This document shows, in pieces, positions 17,365 through 27,267 of a stretch of 64,000 bases of DNA; positions within the stretch are counted from its first letter, which is position 1, and the number at the start of each line of letters is the position of its first letter. Under the pieces are notes generated by a model. The model had not been told where the DNA came from. It saw nothing but the letters and a program-made list of their open reading frames with translations, and made no database searches. Position numbers and translations under genes: made by a program. The DNA comes from Oleispirillum naphthae (GTDB lineage: Bacteria; Pseudomonadota; Alphaproteobacteria; Rhodospirillales; Rhodospirillaceae). The DNA lies in contig JAQAZG010000004.1 of NCBI GenBank assembly GCA_027864655.1, positions 158,414 through 222,413 on the forward strand, in the 5' to 3' direction.

Positions 17365-17859
17365 ATGTCCAAGGAACAGTTCAAGACGGGCGATCACGTG
17401 GTGTACCCGACGCACGGCGTCGGGGCGGTCCTTGCGGTCGAGACGCAGCGCATCGGCGGGATGGAGCTGGAGCTGATCGTCATCGCCTTCGAACAGGACC
17501 GCATGACCCTGAAGGTGCCGGTGATGAAGGCGCAGCAGGCCGGCCTGCGCAAGCTCTCCAACAAGAAGATCATGCAGACCGCGCTCACCACGCTCAGGGG
17601 CCGCGCCACGGTGCGCCGCGCCATGTGGTCGCGCCGCGCGCAGGAATACGAGGCGAAGATCAATTCCGGCGATCCGGTGTCGATCGCCGAGGTGGTGCGC
17701 GACCTGCACCGCAACGCCCGCAATGCCGAACAGTCCTACAGCGAGCGGCAGATCTATGAGCAGGCGCTGGAGCGCCTGGCGCACGAGGTCGCCGCGGTCG
17801 AACAGATCGGCCATGCCGAGGCGACCCGCCGTCTGGAAACCCTGCTGGAAGCGGCCTGA
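17365..17859 (+). CDS. carD: CarD/CdnL-family transcription regulator
   Basis: This 164-residue protein has the N-terminal RNA polymerase-interacting domain of CarD/CdnL (FKTGDHVVYPTHGVGAVLAVE, residues 6-26, a Tudor-like fold resembling TRCF) and a helical C-terminal DNA-binding domain (about 70-160). The family binds the RNA polymerase beta subunit and stabilises open promoter complexes, notably at rRNA promoters. The length is typical. The gene is monocistronic by layout: a long leader upstream and a strong terminator 31 bases after the stop. Confidence 0.95.
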   Translation: MSKEQFKTGDHVVYPTHGVGAVLAVETQRIGGMELELIVIAFEQDRMTLKVPVMKAQQAGLRKLSNKKIMQTALTTLRGRATVRRAMWSRRAQEYEAKINSGDPVSIAEVVRDLHRNARNAEQSYSERQIYEQALERLAHEVAAVEQIGHAEATRRLETLLEAA

Positions 17860-17890
17860 ACCCGCCTTCCTTGCCGCAGTTTGCCGAAAA

Positions 17891-17922
17891 CCCCCGCGAC
17901 ACGCGTTGTCGCGGGGGTTTTT
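17891..17922 (+). terminator. Rho-independent terminator of carD
   Basis: An 11-bp perfect stem, CCCCCGCGACA with TGTCGCGGGGG, encloses the five-base loop CGCGT and is followed by five T. It begins 31 bases after the carD stop. Confidence 0.92.
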
Positions 17923-17951
17923 GCGGTGTAAAACCAATCAGGTGACTGCAC

Positions 17952-18764
17952 ATGAGGGCGGGAATGGGACAGGCGGAGGTGTGGCGCACGTTCGTCGAAC
18001 CCGGGCGGACCTGGGTGGTAGGCGCGGTGCACGGCGAGGCGGAGCGCCTGCGGCGGGTGCATGAGGAGCTCGGCCGCCAGTACCGCCCCGGCGACCGCCT
18101 GGTCTATGCCGGAAACCTCATGGGCTACGGCCCCGACGTCATCGGCGCCTTGAACGAGGTCCTGCTCTTCCGCCGCGCCCTGATGGCGCGCTGCGACGCC
18201 GACCCCAACGACATCGTCCTCCTGCGCGGCGCGCAGGAGGAAATGTGGCGCAAGCTCCTGCAACTCCACTTCGCCCCCGATCCGGCCAACGTGCTCGACT
18301 GGATGCTCGGCCGCGGCATGCGCGCCAGCCTTTCCGCCTATGGCCTGTCCGCCGAGGCGGCGCTGGACGCCGCGCGCGACGGCCGCACCGCGCTTTCCCG
18401 CTGGACCGGCCACGCCGCCGACAGCATGGACGACCACGACGGCCACCGCTCGCTGATGGCGCACCTCCTCCATGCCGCGGTGGTCGCCGACAACTCGCTG
18501 CTCGTCGTCAACGCCGGGTTCGACCGCGGCGTCTCGCTGGACAAGCAGCTCGACAGCTTCTGGTGGGGCGGCGCCGACTTCGACACCCTGACGCCGGAAG
18601 CCTCGGGCTACCGCCTGGTGGTGCGCGGCGCCACCCACGGCAACCCCGGCGTCCGCTTCGGCCGCCATACCGCCACCCTGGACGGCGGCGCGGGCCGCGG
18701 CGGCGGCATCTGCGCTGCCCTGTTCGGCCCGGAAGGCAGCACCGTTCAGGTGGTCGAGGCGTAG
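17952..18764 (+). CDS. Metallophosphoesterase-fold protein lacking metal ligands (predicted pseudophosphatase)
   Basis: The 270-residue sequence follows the layout of PPP-type calcineurin-like phosphatases, but nearly every metal-binding signature is altered. The usual GDxHG reads GAVHG (residue 24 region). GDRLVFLGDxxDRG-like sequence reads GDRLVYAGNLMGYG. The GNHE motif reads RGAQEEM. The late H-A-G and HGHT motifs read NAGFDRG and RGATHGN. The final ATLDGGAGRGGGICAALF aligns with the family's C-terminal strand, so the fold seems intact. It is therefore probably not an active metal-dependent phosphatase; a binding or regulatory role is inferred. ATG 17952 is used; ATG 17964 is an equal alternative. 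Confidence 0.72.
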   Translation: MRAGMGQAEVWRTFVEPGRTWVVGAVHGEAERLRRVHEELGRQYRPGDRLVYAGNLMGYGPDVIGALNEVLLFRRALMARCDADPNDIVLLRGAQEEMWRKLLQLHFAPDPANVLDWMLGRGMRASLSAYGLSAEAALDAARDGRTALSRWTGHAADSMDDHDGHRSLMAHLLHAAVVADNSLLVVNAGFDRGVSLDKQLDSFWWGGADFDTLTPEASGYRLVVRGATHGNPGVRFGRHTATLDGGAGRGGGICAALFGPEGSTVQVVEA

Positions 18765-18769
18765 AGCTA

Positions 18770-18952
18770 AAACCTCACGAGGGGTCTTAGACCCCTCGCG
18801 CTCCCCATAACTTTTAAGTTTTGCGCGTAGCGCCATAGAACCATCGCGCGGTGTGACGGTCGATGACCGCTGCGCGGCGAAAAACCAGTCATGGGGTCTG
18901 GGGCCCAAGGCCCCAGTGGGGTCCAGGGGCAAGGCCCCTGACCTGGTTTTTA
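18770..18952. repeat. Nested palindromic intergenic element, copy 1
   Basis: This copy lies between convergent stops. The left terminal hairpin at 18778-18798 pairs CGAGGGGTC with GACCCCTCG. The core follows: TTTTGCGCGTAGCGCCATAG, a degraded central hairpin near 18841, and GCTGCGCGGCGAAAAACC. The right side has CTGGGGCC/GGCCCCAG (18898-18916 area) and a final GGGGC/GCCCC hairpin followed by CTGGTTTTT. The T run overlaps the stop codon of the minus-strand TDT gene, so the element probably terminates transcription on the plus strand and perhaps both. Confidence 0.85.
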
Positions 18953-19924
18953 GTTTTCCGCCGCCGGGGCGGCGGCGCGCACCGGGGCGAAGCGGCCGTA
19001 GTGCAGGGCGTAGCGCAGGGCGACGTAGGAGACCACGGCGGTGGCGACGGCAAGTTCCAGGGTTCCCCAGTGGCGGATCGCGGCGACGGTGTCGGCGGCG
19101 TGGCCGTGGCGTTCCAGGAAGGCGGCGGTCTTGAAGCTCGCCGTGGCGGCGATCACGGTGGGGAAGGTGAAGGCCGCGTAGCCGGGGGAGAACGGCAGGC
19201 GCAGCAGTTCCCAGAAGGCGATGTAGACGACGAGCGCCATCAGCGCGCCGATGCCCAGCAGCACGATGACGAGCAGCAGGTTCGGTTCCGCCGGGAAGGT
19301 GAGGTATCCGGCGAGGCAGAGGTTGGGCGGCGCGGCGAGGATGGCGATGGTGGGCTTGGCGGGCGCGGGCACCTCGGCGGCGAAGATCAGGCGGTGCAGC
19401 ATCAGCGGCAGCATCACCGCGTAGGAGGCGATGCCGAACCACAGGAGCGCCTCGGAGACCGGCAGGAACGCCGGGTCGGGGGTGGAGAGCACCGCGACCA
19501 CCGGGCCGATCGGCGGCACGAACCAGCTCGGCACCATGTGGTGCAGGCGCGGCTCGCGGACGCGGTGCAGGGTGAACAGCGCGAGGAAGCAGAGGTGCGC
19601 GGCGATCGCGGCGAGCCACAGGGCGCTCGCCGCGCCGTGCGAGACCTTGCCGAGGCTGACGCTGACCACCATCGAGGCCATCGCCATGGTCGGGACCACC
19701 GAGCCGACCACCGGGTGGGCGAGTTCGGTGAAGAGGGTGCGCGGGTTGAGAATGAATTTCAGCGTCAGCAGCGCCGCGATGGTGACGGCGACCAGCGCGC
19801 CCGCGGTCCGGATCGCGCCGCCGCTCGGCATCTGGGTTTCCCACGCCCAGGAAAGGCTGGCGATGCCGAGGGCGAGGCCCCCGGCGGGGGAGGGAAAGGC
19901 GTCGAGGCGGGTCTTGAGCGGCAT
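18950..19924 (-). CDS. TDT-family (TehA/SLAC1-like) membrane exporter
   Basis: This 324-residue integral membrane protein has about ten hydrophobic segments and resembles the tellurite-resistance/dicarboxylate transporter (TDT) family of TehA and the plant channel SLAC1. Recognisable segments are FTELAHPVVGSVVPTMAMA, LHHMVPSWFVPPIGPVV and AFTFPTVIAATASFKTA. ATG 19924 is taken rather than the ATG at 19999, because the domain starts right after it and GGAGAC lies upstream. The gene is divergent from a LysR regulator, with a perfect palindrome between them, so LysR control is likely. The substrate (tellurite, C4-dicarboxylate, sulfite or another anion) cannot be told. Confidence 0.82.
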   Translation of the reverse strand: MPLKTRLDAFPSPAGGLALGIASLSWAWETQMPSGGAIRTAGALVAVTIAALLTLKFILNPRTLFTELAHPVVGSVVPTMAMASMVVSVSLGKVSHGAASALWLAAIAAHLCFLALFTLHRVREPRLHHMVPSWFVPPIGPVVAVLSTPDPAFLPVSEALLWFGIASYAVMLPLMLHRLIFAAEVPAPAKPTIAILAAPPNLCLAGYLTFPAEPNLLLVIVLLGIGALMALVVYIAFWELLRLPFSPGYAAFTFPTVIAATASFKTAAFLERHGHAADTVAAIRHWGTLELAVATAVVSYVALRYALHYGRFAPVRAAAPAAEN

Positions 19925-19992
19925 CGCGGGCGGTCTCCGGCGTGCGAGGGGGCGTCCGCAAAACCTAGGGACTCGCAGGCGGAAATTGAAAC

Positions 19993-20016
19993 TAAACATA
20001 TTCGACGATATGTTTA
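19993..20016. promoter_or_regulatory. Perfect palindrome between TDT gene and lysR, likely LysR operator
   Basis: TAAACATAT and ATATGTTTA form perfect 9-bp arms around TCGACG. It ends seven bases before the lysR ATG and lies 69 bases upstream of the divergent TDT start. LysR regulators typically bind interrupted palindromes in such divergent regions, so autoregulation plus control of the exporter is inferred. The AT-rich arms stand out from the local high GC. Confidence 0.65.
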
Positions 20017-20022
20017 ATCGAA

Positions 20023-20973
20023 ATGAACGTATCCGCGATCACGGTGAAGCAGCTCCGGGTTTTCGATGCGGTGGCGCGGCATGGGTCGCTCACCCGCGCC
20101 GCTTTGGGGCTGTTCGTCACCAAGGCGGCGGTCTCGGTGGCGCTGCGCGAGTTGGAGAACCAGCTCGGCAGCCCCTTGTTCGACCGCCGCAACAACCGCC
20201 TGATCCTCAACGCCTGCGGCGCGCAGTTGCGGCCGCTCGCCGACGACGTTTTGCAGCGCCTCGCCACCATCGAGGGGCTGTTCTCGGGGGAGAGCGTCGG
20301 CGGGCGGCTGCGCATCGGCGCGAGCGTGACCATCGGCAACCACCTGCTGCCGCGGCTGCTCGGCGGTTTTCTCCGCGAAGTGGAGATGCCGCGGCCGGAG
20401 GTGATCATCGCCAACACCGCGCAGCTCTGCCGGATGATCGAGGGCTTCGATCTCGACGCCGCCTTCGTCGAAGGCGGCACCCACGGCGCGGCGCTGGCCG
20501 TCGAGCCGTTGTGGCGCGACCGCCTGCGGGTGATCGCCGCGCCCGGACATGCGCTCGCCGACGGGCGGGCGCACGCGCTTGCCGAGCTTGGGGGCGGCAC
20601 CTGGATTCTGCGGGAGGCGTCCTCCGGCACGCGGGAGCAGTTCATGCTGCGGCTGGAAGGCGCGCTGCCGGGCTGGACGCTCGGCCTGGAGTTCAACACC
20701 AACGAGGCGATCGTCAACGCGGTGGCCGCCGGGCTGGGCCTCGGCTTCCTCTCCGAACTGGCGATCGCGGACGCGCTGGCGGCGGGGCGCATCGCGGCGG
20801 TGGCGCTCGCCGAGGAATACGGGCGCAGCCTCGACCTGGTGGTGGCGCCGGGGAAATATCAGAGCCCGCTGCTCGCCCGGTTTCTCGAATTCTGCCGCGG
20901 CTGGTCGCCTCTCGGCGGGGCTGCCGCCCCGCGCCCCGCCCGGAGGGACTCGGTCCCTCCGGACCTCCCGTAA
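20023..20973 (+). CDS. LysR-family transcription regulator with repeat-derived C-terminus
   Basis: This 316-residue protein has the LysR N-terminal winged helix (ITVKQLRVFDAVARHGSLTRAALGLFVTKAAVSVALRELE as landmarks over residues 6-45; the helix-turn-helix covers 20-45) and a periplasmic-binding-like effector domain from about residue 90. Its closest appearance is to CysB/CbbR-like regulators of the LGFLSELAI type, but the effector is unknown. The last 20 or so residues (from PLGGAAAPRPAR on) are encoded by the palindromic element at 20911-21080, so the natural C-terminus has been replaced or extended. The gene is divergent from the TDT exporter. Confidence 0.88.
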   Translation: MNVSAITVKQLRVFDAVARHGSLTRAALGLFVTKAAVSVALRELENQLGSPLFDRRNNRLILNACGAQLRPLADDVLQRLATIEGLFSGESVGGRLRIGASVTIGNHLLPRLLGGFLREVEMPRPEVIIANTAQLCRMIEGFDLDAAFVEGGTHGAALAVEPLWRDRLRVIAAPGHALADGRAHALAELGGGTWILREASSGTREQFMLRLEGALPGWTLGLEFNTNEAIVNAVAAGLGLGFLSELAIADALAAGRIAAVALAEEYGRSLDLVVAPGKYQSPLLARFLEFCRGWSPLGGAAAPRPARRDSVPPDLP

Positions 20974-21080
20974 CTTGCGCGCAGCGCCATAGAGCCATCA
21001 CGCGGCGTGACGGTCGATGGCCGCTTACGCGGCGAAAAACCGGTTATGGGGTGCGCGAGGGGTCCAAGACCCCTCGCAAA
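20911..21080. repeat. Nested palindromic intergenic element, copy 2
   Basis: The left module at 20911-20939 (GGGGC/GCCCC hairpin) is followed by a hairpin pairing GGAGGGAC with GTCCCTCC around TCG (20942-20960). The core contains GCGCGCAGCGCCATAGAGCC, the hairpin ATCACG/CGTGAC and GCTTACGCGGCGAAAAACC. The right terminal hairpin at 21055-21077 is a perfect 10-bp stem, GCGAGGGGTC with GACCCCTCGC, loop CAA, then AAAGT. The right end lies eight bases from the minus-strand transaldolase stop. The left end overlaps the lysR coding region. Confidence 0.85.
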
Positions 21081-21087
21081 GTGTTGC

Positions 21088-21810
21088 CTAGAGCCGGATG
21101 GCGAAGTTGGCCGCCTGGGTGTCGCGGAAGAACGCCTGCACCCCTTCCAGGGAATAGCCGGTCAGGTCCTTGCCCAGCATCGGCAGCTTGTCGAGGATAT
21201 CCGGCGGCACGGTGATGATGTGGCAGCCGATGTCGTTGGCCTGCACGATGTGCAAGAGGCCGCGGGTGCTCGCCCAGATCACCTTGGCCTGGGGCAGGGG
21301 GGCGAGGATGGCGAGGGTTTCGCGCATCAGCGGCAGCGGGTCCACCCCGGTGTCGGCGACGCGCCCGGCGAACACCGAGACGATGGCCGGGGTGTCCGGG
21401 CACAGGCACTCGGCCACCGCGCGCACCTGCTCGGTGGTGAAGACCACGGTGACGTTGATGAAGATGCCGTCGGCGGAGAGGCGCTTGATGATCGGGCCGG
21501 TGAGCTCGCCCTTGCTGTTGGTCACCGGAATCTTGACGTTGACGTTCGGTCCCCAGGTGGCGATGGCGCGGGCCTCGGCCTCCATGGTGGGGAGGTCGTC
21601 GGCGATCACCTCCACCGCGACGGCGTGGCCGGGCACGGCGGCCAGAACCTTGCGGGCATAGGCCTCGTAGTCGGCGGCGCCGGACTTGCGCATCAGCGAG
21701 GGATTGGTGGTGAACCCCTTGATCAGCGGGTTCTTCGAAAAGCGGACGATGCTGTCGAAGTCGGCGCTGTCAACGAACAGCGCGACCTGGAGCGCCTTCG
21801 GGTCTGTCAT
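21088..21810 (-). CDS. tal: Transaldolase family protein
   Basis: This 240-residue protein is a small class I aldolase of the transaldolase/F6P aldolase family. It has FTTNPSLMRKSG near residue 35, the Schiff-base lysine in VKIPVTNSKGE (about residue 93), NVTVVFTTEQ, SVFAGRVADTGVDP and WASTRG. It would move a dihydroxyacetone unit between sugar phosphates in the non-oxidative pentose phosphate pathway. The upstream ATG at 21873 in the same frame would add 21 residues without family support, so ATG 21810 is used, with AGGAT nine bases or so upstream. A palindromic element forms its 3' boundary. Confidence 0.87.
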   Translation of the reverse strand: MTDPKALQVALFVDSADFDSIVRFSKNPLIKGFTTNPSLMRKSGAADYEAYARKVLAAVPGHAVAVEVIADDLPTMEAEARAIATWGPNVNVKIPVTNSKGELTGPIIKRLSADGIFINVTVVFTTEQVRAVAECLCPDTPAIVSVFAGRVADTGVDPLPLMRETLAILAPLPQAKVIWASTRGLLHIVQANDIGCHIITVPPDILDKLPMLGKDLTGYSLEGVQAFFRDTQAANFAIRL

Positions 21811-21903
21811 CTGGCGAAATCCTGGGTTCTGTGGGTCCGTTAGTGCTGTAGACCAATCCCGGGATTCGATCAAGGGCGCGCGCCCGGAAAAAGGCTTTCC
21901 GGC

Positions 21904-22092
21904 CTAGGCGGCGAGGCGTTTTTGCGCGTTGGCGACCACCGCCTTGAGCGCGGAAAGGTCGATGCCGTCACGGCGCAGCATGGCGTGCAGGACGGGGTCG
22001 CCGTAGAGTTCGGCGAGGCTGGGTTCGCGCAGGTCCATGAAGGCGGAAGCGCGGGAAGAGCTGCCCGGGGACGGCGGGTTTGCGGTCTGCAT
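21904..22092 (-). CDS. Small conserved-looking protein of unknown function
   Basis: This 62-residue protein is not one I recognise. A disordered Ser/Pro-rich start (residues 1-17) is followed by a compact segment MDLREPSLAELYGDPVLHAML and a short amphipathic helix RRDGIDLSALKAVVANAQKRL. The support for a real gene is a strong ribosome binding site, AGGAGGA, about eight bases upstream of ATG 22092, together with placement on the same strand between acnA and tal. No cysteines or membrane segment are present. It could be a regulator or accessory of a neighbouring enzyme, but that is speculation. Confidence 0.6.
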   Translation of the reverse strand: MQTANPPSPGSSSRASAFMDLREPSLAELYGDPVLHAMLRRDGIDLSALKAVVANAQKRLAA

Positions 22093-22240
22093 CGGCTGGG
22101 TCCTCCTCCTGTCGCGGGTGGGCGGTTCGGGCCTGGTCTTGCGGCCTACCCTGAATCATCTGGGTCAGACCGGCTGTGATGTCCATCATGCCGCCGACGA
22201 TTTCACGCTTTCCTTACATTCCGGTGTGAAATCCTTCACG

Positions 22241-22267
22241 AAAAAGGCGGCGGATTTCTCCGCCGCC
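22241..22267 (-). terminator. Rho-independent terminator of acnA
   Basis: On the minus strand, GGCGGCGGA pairs perfectly with TCCGCCGCC around GAAA, followed by five T. It starts 27 bases after the acnA stop. The GAAA tetraloop and 9-bp GC stem are strong. Confidence 0.9.
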
Positions 22268-22293
22268 CGCTTGCCGCGAGGGGATTTCGCCGC

Positions 22294-24966
<2,673 letters not shown>

Positions 24967-25153
24967 GAAAGTTCCTCCGATTTTTTCTCGGGTTGGGATG
25001 CGCGATGACAGGACGTGCGAAAACACCGGGAGACCGGTGGCGAGTGGCGACTCCGATCGGCACGTCGGAACGGCTCTACATTTAACCCTTTGACGGATGA
25101 GGACAAGAACCCCCGCGCGCGGCAGATGCAAAAAATCCGGGCGGGAAGGGTAA
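24967..25153 (-). other. acnA upstream region, no clear promoter
   Basis: This stretch between element copy 3 and acnA carries the ribosome binding site next to ATG 24966 and an AT-rich patch near 25080 (minus-strand GGGTTAAATG). A TTGTCC hexamer lies 15 bases before TTAAAT, an imperfect promoter at best. I see no riboswitch or IRE-like hairpin. Confidence 0.3.
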
Positions 25154-25325
25154 AAAACCGAAACTTTGCGGAGGGACTCGGTCCCTCCGCGCCTCCCCTA
25201 ACTTTTTTCGCCGCGCAGCGGCAGGCGATGCGTTCGTTGCAACCGCCGCAGGCTTATGGCGCTGCGCGCAAAAATCAAACTCATGGGGTGCGCGAGGGGA
25301 CCGAGTCCCCTCGCAAAGTTTTTGT
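25154..25325. repeat. Nested palindromic intergenic element, copy 3 (most symmetrical)
   Basis: Outermost AACTTTGC (25162-25169) and GCAAAGTT (25313-25320) are an exact inverted pair. Inside lie the left hairpin GCGGAGGGAC/GTCCCTCCGC with loop TCG (25168-25190) and the right hairpin GCGAGGGGAC/GTCCCCTCGC with loop CGA (25292-25314), both perfect 10-bp stems. The core is in the opposite orientation to the other copies (GCCGCGCAGCGGC first, GGCGCTGCGCGC later) and partly scrambled. A T run abuts the yeeE stop codon. Here the flanking genes are tandem on the minus strand, not convergent. Confidence 0.88.
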
Positions 25326-25326
25326 G

Positions 25327-25902
25327 TTAATCCCGCAGGCCGTCGTAATCGGGGCCGAGGTCGTCTTGCCAGGGGCGCATGCGTTCCAGGGCGACGAGTC
25401 CGGCGATCAGCGCCGCGGCGAGGATGAGGGCGACCGCCCAGAACGGCAGTCCGACCAGGGTGTCGAGGCGGAGCTTGCCCGGTCCGCCCGAGAGCAGCAG
25501 GGGCTTGAGCGCCGGTTCGGCGTAGCCGAAGGCGACGGCCCCGGCGAGCGCGCCTGCGAGGGCGAACCAGGCGTCCTTGTAGCCGACGCCGATCTGCGCG
25601 AGCAGGGTGCCGGGGCACGCCCCGGCGAGGGTGATGCCGATGCCGAGGAGCGCGCCGCCCACGGCGTTGGCGATGACGTAGGTGGCCTTGGGGTGCAGCG
25701 CCACGCCGTAAACCCCGTTCATCACCGCGAGCAGGATGAGGCCGGTGGCGGTGGCGGTGAGGAACATCTTGAGCATGGTGAAGGTGCGGAACTGCATCTG
25801 CCCGACGATCACGCCGGGTTCGAACACGCGGCCCTTCTCCAGCGCGAAGCCGAAGGCGACGCCCATGAGGAGGCCGAGCACGACGAAGCGGTAGGTTTCC
25901 AT
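25327..25902 (-). CDS. YeeE/YedE-family sulfur transport protein, half 2
   Basis: This 191-residue membrane protein has about four to five hydrophobic segments and the family motif GACPGTLL near residue 94, where the cysteine is thought to pass thiosulfate or a sulfur anion through the channel, as in TsuA. It is half the length of the single-chain YeeE and pairs with the upstream gene, 12 bases away, giving a two-subunit transporter as in PmpA/PmpB systems. The conserved Cys supports function. A palindromic element ends at its stop. The substrate (thiosulfate, sulfite or polysulfide) is uncertain. Confidence 0.85.
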   Translation of the reverse strand: METYRFVVLGLLMGVAFGFALEKGRVFEPGVIVGQMQFRTFTMLKMFLTATATGLILLAVMNGVYGVALHPKATYVIANAVGGALLGIGITLAGACPGTLLAQIGVGYKDAWFALAGALAGAVAFGYAEPALKPLLLSGGPGKLRLDTLVGLPFWAVALILAAALIAGLVALERMRPWQDDLGPDYDGLRD

Positions 25903-25914
25903 GACGGTGTCTCC

Positions 25915-26490
25915 TCAGACCTTGCGGAACAGCATGGCGGTGGCGATGCCGCCCGCGAACATGAAGGCGACGGCGATCATCGAGCTGACCGCGAGCTGCG
26001 CGATGCCGGAGATGCCGTGGCCGCTGGTGCATCCCCCGGCGAGGCGCGCGCCGATGAGCAGGATGAAGCCGCCCGCGAAGGCCATGGCGGCGCGCCCGGC
26101 GAAGCTTTCGACGCCGGTGGCGCGCTTCCACACCGGGGCGACGGCGGCGCGTTTGGTGCCGGAAAGCCGGGAAGAGAGGAACGCGCCGAGCGCGATGCCG
26201 GCCACCAGCGCCACCTGCCACCAGTTCTTCGCGCCCGCGGCGTGGCCGGCGAAGTAGCCGATCTGCATCGCCCCCGCGTCGAACAGCGCGGCGATGTGCC
26301 CGCCGACGGTGACGAAGGACGACGACGCGCCGAGCGCGGTGTTGACCAGGAGGAAGGCGGGGATTTGCAGCAGCCCGATCAGCCCGCCCGCGGCGTAGGG
26401 CGACCAGGCGGCGCGGCGCAGAAGCGACCGGCTTTTGCGCCAGGGGCAGTGCGGCGACAGGCCGTTTTCGTCGTAGGAGGTTTCGGACAT
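25915..26490 (-). CDS. YeeE/YedE-family sulfur transport protein, half 1
   Basis: This 191-residue partner membrane protein carries the complementary family motif GGCTSGHGISG near residue 153. The motif's cysteine sits in the pore, and the companion gene carries GACPGT. The N-terminal 35 residues are hydrophilic. It is the first gene of the pair, with a promoter and duplicated 11-base operator-like sites 24-68 bases upstream. Such split YeeE/YedE pairs are often controlled by ArsR-type persulfide sensors (BigR/SqrR), but no such regulator gene is in this window. Confidence 0.86.
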   Translation of the reverse strand: MSETSYDENGLSPHCPWRKSRSLLRRAAWSPYAAGGLIGLLQIPAFLLVNTALGASSSFVTVGGHIAALFDAGAMQIGYFAGHAAGAKNWWQVALVAGIALGAFLSSRLSGTKRAAVAPVWKRATGVESFAGRAAMAFAGGFILLIGARLAGGCTSGHGISGIAQLAVSSMIAVAFMFAGGIATAMLFRKV

Positions 26491-26513
26491 GGGTCGGTCC
26501 TCGTGGTTTGGGA

Positions 26514-26558
26514 AAATCTAATATGAATGAAATCTAATATAATAGCGCGGCGTGTCAA
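26514..26558 (-). promoter_or_regulatory. YeeE-pair promoter with two direct 11-base operator-like repeats
   Basis: On the minus strand, TTGACA (26558-26553) is followed 16 bases later by TAGATT (26536-26531). The 11-mer ATATTAGATTT occurs twice as a direct repeat (26540-26530 and 26524-26514), exactly 16 bases apart; the first overlaps the -10 hexamer and the second lies downstream of it. That arrangement suits a repressor. The block is strongly AT-rich within a GC-rich genome. Confidence 0.6.
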
Positions 26559-26619
26559 GCCCCTCGTGCGTCATCTGCTTTTCTCGTGAAAAGGTTGGGG
26601 CTTCGGGTATCATGCGGGC

Positions 26620-27267
26620 ATGTTTGGCAATCCCTTTTCCACCGCCCTGCCGCTTGCGCCGTTCCCGCTGATGCTGCGGGAGGCGGCGTGCTGGCGCGGC
26701 GAGACGGAGGTGTTCGCCGGTCTCGACATGATGATCGAGGGCGGCGCGCTGTGGCTGATCCGCGGCGACAACGGCGCGGGGAAGACCACGCTGTTGCGCC
26801 TGCTCGCCGGGATGCTGCGTGCCGCGGGCGGCGTGGTTTCCTGGGGCGACGGCCAGAGTCCGCGCAAGACGCCGGAGCGGGCGCTCTTCATCGGTCATGC
26901 GGATGCGCTGAAACCGGCGTTGACGGTGGGGGAGAACCTCGGCTTCTGGGCCGGTTTTTCCGGGTTTGCGGAGTCCCCCTGGCCGCAGGCGAGCGACCCC
27001 TTCGGGGTGTGGGCCTATGCCGACGTGCCGCTGCGGGCGCTCTCCGCCGGGCAGCGCCGCCGCGTCGCGCTGACGCGGCTGGCGTTTTCCGCCGCGCCTC
27101 TGTGGCTGCTCGACGAGCCGGTGACGGCGCTCGACGCCGCGGGGCAGCGCACGGTGTGGGAGCTGGCGGCGGCGCACCGCCGCCGCGGCGGCGCGGTGGT
27201 GGCCACCACGCACGCGCCGATGAATCTGCCCGACGCGCAGGAAATGACCCTGGGAGGCCTGCGATGA
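26620..27267 (+). CDS. ccmA: Heme exporter ATP-binding protein CcmA
   Basis: This 215-residue ABC ATPase has Walker A RGDNGAGKTTLL (about residues 48-59), signature LSAGQRRRVAL and Walker B LWLLDEPVTALD. With CcmB, CcmC and CcmD it drives release of the heme-CcmE complex during cytochrome c maturation. ATG 26620 is given; ATG 26671 (residue 18) is a fair alternative since homology starts near there and no clear ribosome site marks either. Its stop overlaps ccmB by four bases. It heads an eight-gene operon. Confidence 0.93.
   Translation: MFGNPFSTALPLAPFPLMLREAACWRGETEVFAGLDMMIEGGALWLIRGDNGAGKTTLLRLLAGMLRAAGGVVSWGDGQSPRKTPERALFIGHADALKPALTVGENLGFWAGFSGFAESPWPQASDPFGVWAYADVPLRALSAGQRRRVALTRLAFSAAPLWLLDEPVTALDAAGQRTVWELAAAHRRRGGAVVATTHAPMNLPDAQEMTLGGLR

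Noticed and set aside
25015..26526. A 503-codon plus-strand frame spanning the YeeE pair
   Set aside because: It is antisense to two clear YeeE/YedE genes with conserved cysteine motifs, and starts within an intergenic element.
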